Shown: one piece after another, positions 59,866 to 64,000 of the stretch | Position numbering within the stretch: the first letter of the stretch is position 1 | Layout of the letters: each line of letters begins with the position of its first letter | Notes under the pieces: generated by a model | The model's input: only the letters and a program-made list of their open reading frames with translations | Database searches by the model: none | What the model was told of the DNA's origin: nothing | Made by a program: the position numbers and the translations under genes | DNA from: Alteribacillus iranensis | Lineage (GTDB): Bacteria > Bacillota > Bacilli > Bacillales > Marinococcaceae | Length of the DNA: 64,000 nt | Assembly (NCBI RefSeq): GCF_900113025.1 | Contig: NZ_FONT01000005.1 | Coordinates: 124,001 to 188,000 of the forward strand | Direction: 5' to 3'

Positions 59866-60845
59866 TCCCTTACCTCTCCATTAATGTTATTTAACTCGGA
59901 TATATACTTTTTCTCTACAGTGAGCTGCACGGTCTCCTCTATTTCAACTTCCTCCTCACTAGGCATGATAATATACTGCGACAGATGAGGAATTTCCACT
60001 TGGTAAAATAATTGAGCGGAACGCATCCACTTTCCGAGCACGGTTCCCCTAATAGTGAATTCATTTTCATTTCCCTGCCATGACTGATTTCTTAGCCGTA
60101 AAAATCGACTTGAAATAAAATAGTGATCTTCTAGTATGATTCCTTCTGAATAATGCTTAGCAGTCACCAAGTTATCAGGATATTTATACACTTCGAGAGG
60201 GGAGCCTGTTTGATGGATCATTCCATTCGCCATGACGGCAATTTGATCTCCTACTATCATTGCCTCTTCCTTATCATGAGTGACAAATAAAGCCGTCATC
60301 CCTTCGTCCTTCAGCATGTTTCTTACCCACGTGCGAAGGGACATTCGAAGGACGGGGTCTAAGCTGCTGAATGGCTCATCAAACAACAGTAATTTCGGCT
60401 TTATAACAAGAGCTCTAGCAAAAGCTACCCGCTGCTGCTGCCCCCCTGATAACTCATAAGGGAAGACATGAAAGTAGTCTTCCATCCCCACTCGTTTGAG
60501 AATGTCCATGCTCATTTGCTGACTTCTTTCCCGCGGTATTTTCTGAAGTTTAAGCCCATAGTTTACATTTTCTAATACAGTCATATGTGGAAAGAGAACG
60601 GACCGCTGAAACATTAATACGACGGGACGGTGTTCAGGTTTATGTCGGGTTACACTCTTTCCGCCCAAAACAATTTGTCCTTCTTTCACTGGTACTAATC
60701 CAGCTATGGTACGAAGAAGGGTTGTTTTTCCCCCACCGGAAGGACCTATAATACACATAATGTCGCCTTTGGTTACACGGAAGGAGACACGGTGAAGAAT
60801 TTTTTTTCCGTTATAACTGATCGATAGATTTTTGCATTCAAGCAT
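59859..60845 (-). CDS. ABC transporter ATP-binding protein (YnjD-like)
   Basis: The ATPase of an importer (328 aa), with Walker A GPSGGGKTTLL (near 33), Q-loop VLMFQRSVLFP, signature LSGGQQQRVAFARAL, Walker B LLLFDEP and switch His in FVTHDKEEAM. The C-terminal about 100 residues form an extra regulatory domain of the TOBE kind. It follows the second permease by 24 bases. The substrate is unknown. Confidence 0.9.
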   Translation of the reverse strand: MLECKNLSISYNGKKILHRVSFRVTKGDIMCIIGPSGGGKTTLLRTIAGLVPVKEGQIVLGGKSVTRHKPEHRPVVLMFQRSVLFPHMTVLENVNYGLKLQKIPRERSQQMSMDILKRVGMEDYFHVFPYELSGGQQQRVAFARALVIKPKLLLFDEPFSSLDPVLRMSLRTWVRNMLKDEGMTALFVTHDKEEAMIVGDQIAVMANGMIHQTGSPLEVYKYPDNLVTAKHYSEGIILEDHYFISSRFLRLRNQSWQGNENEFTIRGTVLGKWMRSAQLFYQVEIPHLSQYIIMPSEEEVEIEETVQLTVEKKYISELNNINGEVREC

Positions 60846-60869
60846 TCGGGATGATAGCTCCTTTTATAG

Positions 60870-61691
60870 TCACGTTTCATCTCTCATTTGATTAGTTGTT
60901 ACTACTTTCCGGCTAAGATGGCTAACGAGCTCGAAGATACAGACCAAAAGAATAGGAAGTAACACGAATAGTAATGAAAGAGCAGCGGTGACCGATCTGT
61001 CTATTCCAGCCAAGTAAGGATAATAAATCATGGCCAGAGTTACTACCTGTCCTCCTCCAATCAGCGCTGTTAACACATACTGACTGAGAGAAATGACAAA
61101 GGTTAATGCCAGGACAGCACGTAAACTAGGGAAAAGAAGCGGAACAGTGATTGTCCAAAAGGCTTTCCAGGAAGATGCACCTAAATTCCTTGCTGCTTCT
61201 TCATATCCTGCCCCTATATTTTCATAACCAGCTCTCAATATTCTTATCGTATAAGGAAGAGTAGGCAAAAGATGAATGAGCACAACGCCTGCCCAATGAT
61301 CAGCCAGCCCTACCCGAATCATAGTTAAAAGCAATCCCATTCCTATGGCAAGACTCGGGATCAAGATAGGCAGCAACAAGAAAGTCTCAACTAATGACTT
61401 ACCTTTAAATTCGTAATAAGCAAGAGCCTTCGCAGCTGGTAAACCTAATAGAAGGTTCAAACATACAACCATTGATCCAATAAGGACCGTCCATCCAATA
61501 GAAGACCAAATATGCGGGTCACTGAACACAACCGACCATGCCCGCAAACTGAATGAGGCTGGTATTATTTGCGGCCATCGCCATTCGTGGGCAAAACTAT
61601 TAAGGAGCAGTAATAGAAGCGGTGTAACGAGCGCAAAGAAAACACATCCAAGCAAGAACATTTTCACTAATTGAACGATACTCGGCTTCAT
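60870..61691 (-). CDS. ABC transporter permease, second (YnjC C-half-like)
   Basis: An inner-membrane permease of 273 aa, six membrane segments, with the coupling-loop motif EAARNLGASSWKAFWTITVPL (EAA loop). The start is ATG 61691, with GAGGGGGC upstream, 2 bases after the stop of the first permease. In E. coli, YnjC is one fused chain of about twice this length. Confidence 0.88.
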   Translation of the reverse strand: MKPSIVQLVKMFLLGCVFFALVTPLLLLLLNSFAHEWRWPQIIPASFSLRAWSVVFSDPHIWSSIGWTVLIGSMVVCLNLLLGLPAAKALAYYEFKGKSLVETFLLLPILIPSLAIGMGLLLTMIRVGLADHWAGVVLIHLLPTLPYTIRILRAGYENIGAGYEEAARNLGASSWKAFWTITVPLLFPSLRAVLALTFVISLSQYVLTALIGGGQVVTLAMIYYPYLAGIDRSVTAALSLLFVLLPILLVCIFELVSHLSRKVVTTNQMRDET

Positions 61692-61692
61692 G

Positions 61693-62565
61693 TTACCGCC
61701 CCCTCGCAATATGCATCCGACGCCTTTGTGTGACCCAGAATGAAAGGAAGGCGATGAATAATATAATAAGAGTAGTAATGATCATAACAGCCATGGCAAG
61801 CGGGCGGTTGCTCCAATCATTTTCAAAAAACCATTGATAAGATAATACAGGGAGCATTTTCGGATAGGTAATGCCAAGCACAGATGGGACTTCAAACGCA
61901 GCTAGTGTAAAAGCAAAGAGTATAATACCTGTTTCAATTAATACCGGGAAAAGGGATGGCCATTCTGTAGTCTTAAATACGTCCCAGGAATTACCACCTA
62001 GCGTGCGAACCGTAGCTTCCTCTTCTGGACTAAATTGTTGGTAAATCGGTAAAAGCATCAATATAACAAACGGAACTTCCTTCCAGATATAAGTAAAGAT
62101 AATACCAGCACTATGTTGTGATTGAATAGAGAAAGGAAAGTCAGCAATTTCATTCACCCATCCGAAATGATAAAAGAGAGAAGATAGGATGCCACTCTCT
62201 GATAAAAATAAAATAATTAAATACGCGGCTACGAAATGAGGAAAAAGCATAGGAAGCCAAACAAGAGACTTCCAACGGTAATTCATAAAATACCGCTGCA
62301 AGACTCTTGTGAGAAACAATCCAATGAGTAGAGAAGCGAGCGTAGATGAAATGGCTATATACATACTAAGGAACAGAGAATCCCAAAATGCTTCCTTCAT
62401 TAGCAGCTCTTCGTAATATTGAACGGTCCATTTTCCTGTTTCCCACTCCCTAAAGCTTTCCGCTATCGCTTCCCATACTCCGTATCCTACTAAGAATCCG
62501 ATCACTATTACACTTGGTAATAATAATAGCCAAGGTTTAATTGTTTCCGGATTGAACCACTTCAC
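61693..62565 (-). CDS. ABC transporter permease, first (YnjC N-half-like)
   Basis: A permease of 290 aa with six or seven membrane segments and the coupling loop EEEATVRTLGGNSWDVFKTTEWP. It overlaps the substrate-binding protein gene by 29 bases and is directly followed by the second permease. The two together probably form the heterodimeric channel. Confidence 0.88.
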   Translation of the reverse strand: MKWFNPETIKPWLLLLPSVIVIGFLVGYGVWEAIAESFREWETGKWTVQYYEELLMKEAFWDSLFLSMYIAISSTLASLLIGLFLTRVLQRYFMNYRWKSLVWLPMLFPHFVAAYLIILFLSESGILSSLFYHFGWVNEIADFPFSIQSQHSAGIIFTYIWKEVPFVILMLLPIYQQFSPEEEATVRTLGGNSWDVFKTTEWPSLFPVLIETGIILFAFTLAAFEVPSVLGITYPKMLPVLSYQWFFENDWSNRPLAMAVMIITTLIILFIAFLSFWVTQRRRMHIARGR

Positions 62566-63817
62566 TTATCCAATACTCCTTTATCCATTCGGTATACTCT
62601 GGATCCATTTCATTTAGAAAAGAATCCTGCAGTTCGTCGGCAGACAACACACTTTCCCCACGTTCTATATCCTTCAGCTTCTCTTGATAAGAATCAGGCA
62701 GCTTATTTATATCGAGAACGGTGTTATCTCCCCATACGGAAGGTTCAAGCTTTTTTAACTGAGCTTCAGGAGACAAAAGTTCATTAATGGTGACTAATGC
62801 ACCTGCTGTATTCGTACTGTTAAAAGGAATGGATAGAAAGTGTAAATTCCCAATAGAACCCGGCTCCATTACAAAACTTCTTGTCGTTTCCGGGAACGTA
62901 CCATCAGCTATTAACCGCTCTGCTCTCCCTTCATTATACCCCATTGTAAATAACACTTCCCCCTGGCTGTATAAATGGTCCAGATCGGAAAGAGTAGACG
63001 GATACGTTTCACCTTCTCTCCATAAATGAGGTTGTAATTCATTGAGGTAACCCCAAATCTCATCTGAATGCTGCTGCAATAAAGACGGGTTATATTCTTT
63101 CCCATCTAAAGCTTCTATTCCTATTTTGTCATAAAGAACATGTTTCAAGAATCCACTCCCGCTAAAATCTTGAGCTTCCGGGTATGTAAATGTGCCGGGA
63201 TTCTTTTTCACCCATTCGGCTAAATCTGCAAAACTTGCCGGCGGTTCTTCCACTTTAGCAGAATCATATAAAAATACATATTGGACTTTCCCCCAAGGAG
63301 CTTCCATCCCCTCTATAGTAGTCCCAAAATCATATTGCTGCTCTGAATTTTCTTTATTTACATATTGCTGGTAGTTTGGCAAATAATCCGTAAATGACCC
63401 CCAGAGTAAATCATTTTCCTTCGCATTTTTAAAATTTTCCCCGTTTATCCAAACGACATCAATAGAGCCATCTTCTTTCCCGGCTCTTTTTTCCGTCTGT
63501 AACTTTTGAAGGATCTCTGTTATATCCATCGGATGCCTTGTAAGTGTTATATTGTATCTCTCTTGCAGCCGGGGTGCTACCCAATCATCAATATAATGAT
63601 TAATTCCTTCATCGCCCCCCCACATATAAAAGTGGACTTCACTGCCTTCTGCTTCTGCCAATGTATCTTCCCATGATTGGTTTAAGATACTTTCAGAAGT
63701 ATTTTCACTTTGTTCTTCTAATTCTTCCTTGTCATCAGTTGAACAGCCAACAAGAAAGAATAAGAGGCACAACACGGCTACACAGCTCTTAGCTGATATT
63801 TCTTGGATTCTACTCAT
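62537..63817 (-). CDS. ABC transporter substrate-binding lipoprotein (YnjB-like)
   Basis: An extracellular solute receptor (426 aa), membrane-anchored by a lipidated Cys in FFLVGC (about residue 25). The mature part begins with an acidic linker. FYMWGGDEGINHYIDDWVAP and DVVWINGENF are strongly like E. coli YnjB. GGGGGAG is 6 nt before the ATG. It starts 14 bases after the stop of an upstream membrane gene. The ligand is unknown; ynj-type transporters have no agreed substrate. Confidence 0.9.
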   Translation of the reverse strand: MSRIQEISAKSCVAVLCLLFFLVGCSTDDKEELEEQSENTSESILNQSWEDTLAEAEGSEVHFYMWGGDEGINHYIDDWVAPRLQERYNITLTRHPMDITEILQKLQTEKRAGKEDGSIDVVWINGENFKNAKENDLLWGSFTDYLPNYQQYVNKENSEQQYDFGTTIEGMEAPWGKVQYVFLYDSAKVEEPPASFADLAEWVKKNPGTFTYPEAQDFSGSGFLKHVLYDKIGIEALDGKEYNPSLLQQHSDEIWGYLNELQPHLWREGETYPSTLSDLDHLYSQGEVLFTMGYNEGRAERLIADGTFPETTRSFVMEPGSIGNLHFLSIPFNSTNTAGALVTINELLSPEAQLKKLEPSVWGDNTVLDINKLPDSYQEKLKDIERGESVLSADELQDSFLNEMDPEYTEWIKEYWISEVVQSGNN

Positions 63818-63830
63818 ATTTCTCCCCCAT

Positions 63831-64000
63831 TTATAACGAGCAATTAGCCCGGCATTCGAAATATCCCTCCCATTGACCTAAGAAAAAGTAAACCGCCCAA
63901 GTGATACCCTGCACACATAAGAACGGGAGTATGTCCACGGAAACCATCCAGGCAATAACACTAAATAGAATAATAAAAAGAAGCAGCGCCCAACGGATAT
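63831..64000 (-). CDS. Partial membrane protein at the window edge
   Basis: The C-terminal 55 residues of a minus-strand protein that begins beyond the window. The visible part is hydrophobic (LLLFIILFSVIAWMVSVDIL, then a second segment) and ends with CRANCSL. It lies 14 bases before the substrate-binding protein gene and is probably the first known member of that operon. The family cannot be told from this fragment. Confidence 0.6.
   Translation of the reverse strand, partial: IRWALLLFIILFSVIAWMVSVDILPFLCVQGITWAVYFFLGQWEGYFECRANCSL

Overview
The window is a stretch of chromosome from a low-GC Gram-positive bacterium of the Bacillaceae. Ribosome binding sites are strong AGGAGG types, ATG/GTG/TTG starts are mixed, and the core of the window runs in the same order as Bacillus subtilis: rlmCD, dgkB, gatB-gatA-gatC, camS, ligA, pcrA, pcrB, yerC, yerA, then purD to purE, yebG, yebE, pbuG, guaA, yebA, yeaD, yeaC. 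Repeat families common in marine or halotolerant Bacillaceae (Halobacillus/Oceanobacillus-like) suggest such a host, but this is inference. No rRNA, tRNA, CRISPR array, prophage or complete insertion sequence was seen.

Layout. 1-620 holds two small + strand genes. 755-4639 is a minus-strand catabolic operon (acyl-CoA dehydrogenase, biotin carrier, HMG-CoA lyase, carboxyltransferase) resembling the yng leucine/isovalerate pathway, but lacking a biotin carboxylase and an enoyl-CoA hydratase here. 4941-13100 is an accessory zone of single genes: MOSC protein, ketopantoate reductase family, membrane proteins, a pRiA4b-like pair, DUF554, DUF4317, and a DsbA/FrnE-like gene with an in-frame UGA. 12207-14051 is a c-di-GMP pair with the EAL and CBS-GGDEF halves on separate genes. 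14266-15341 has two related repeat elements, one nested in a MITE-like unit, flanking a DUF456 gene. 15385-18350 holds two adjacent rRNA uracil methyltransferases. 18390-19008 holds a decayed NERD gene between inverted arrays of a 20-21 nt repeat. 19594-21589 is an aldehyde dehydrogenase/DUF779 pair. From 22035 the conserved housekeeping backbone begins: lipid kinase, Glu-tRNA amidotransferase, DNA ligase/helicase/PcrB, then the twelve-gene purine operon.

The purine operon and pbuG share one control layout: an inverted PurBox pair, a TTGACA -35 box at identical distance, then a guanine-class riboswitch with a terminator. De novo synthesis, uptake (pbuG) and GMP formation (guaA) therefore sit together under purine control. 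A type III polyketide synthase/methyltransferase pair (bpsA-bpsB) has been placed between pbuG and yebE. The right end is an ABC transporter operon with a CDP-alcohol phosphatidyltransferase, resembling E. coli ynjB-C-D-F.

The most interesting signal is the gene at 10951-11529. It starts with an excellent ribosome binding site, but codon 12, exactly where the first cysteine of the CxxC redox motif belongs, is UGA. A 7-bp hairpin with a GGU loop begins 13 nt after the UGA, placing the loop 20 nt after it, as in a bacterial SECIS element. This looks like an unannotated selenocysteine (UPFC) DsbA-like protein. A recent nonsense mutation is the alternative.
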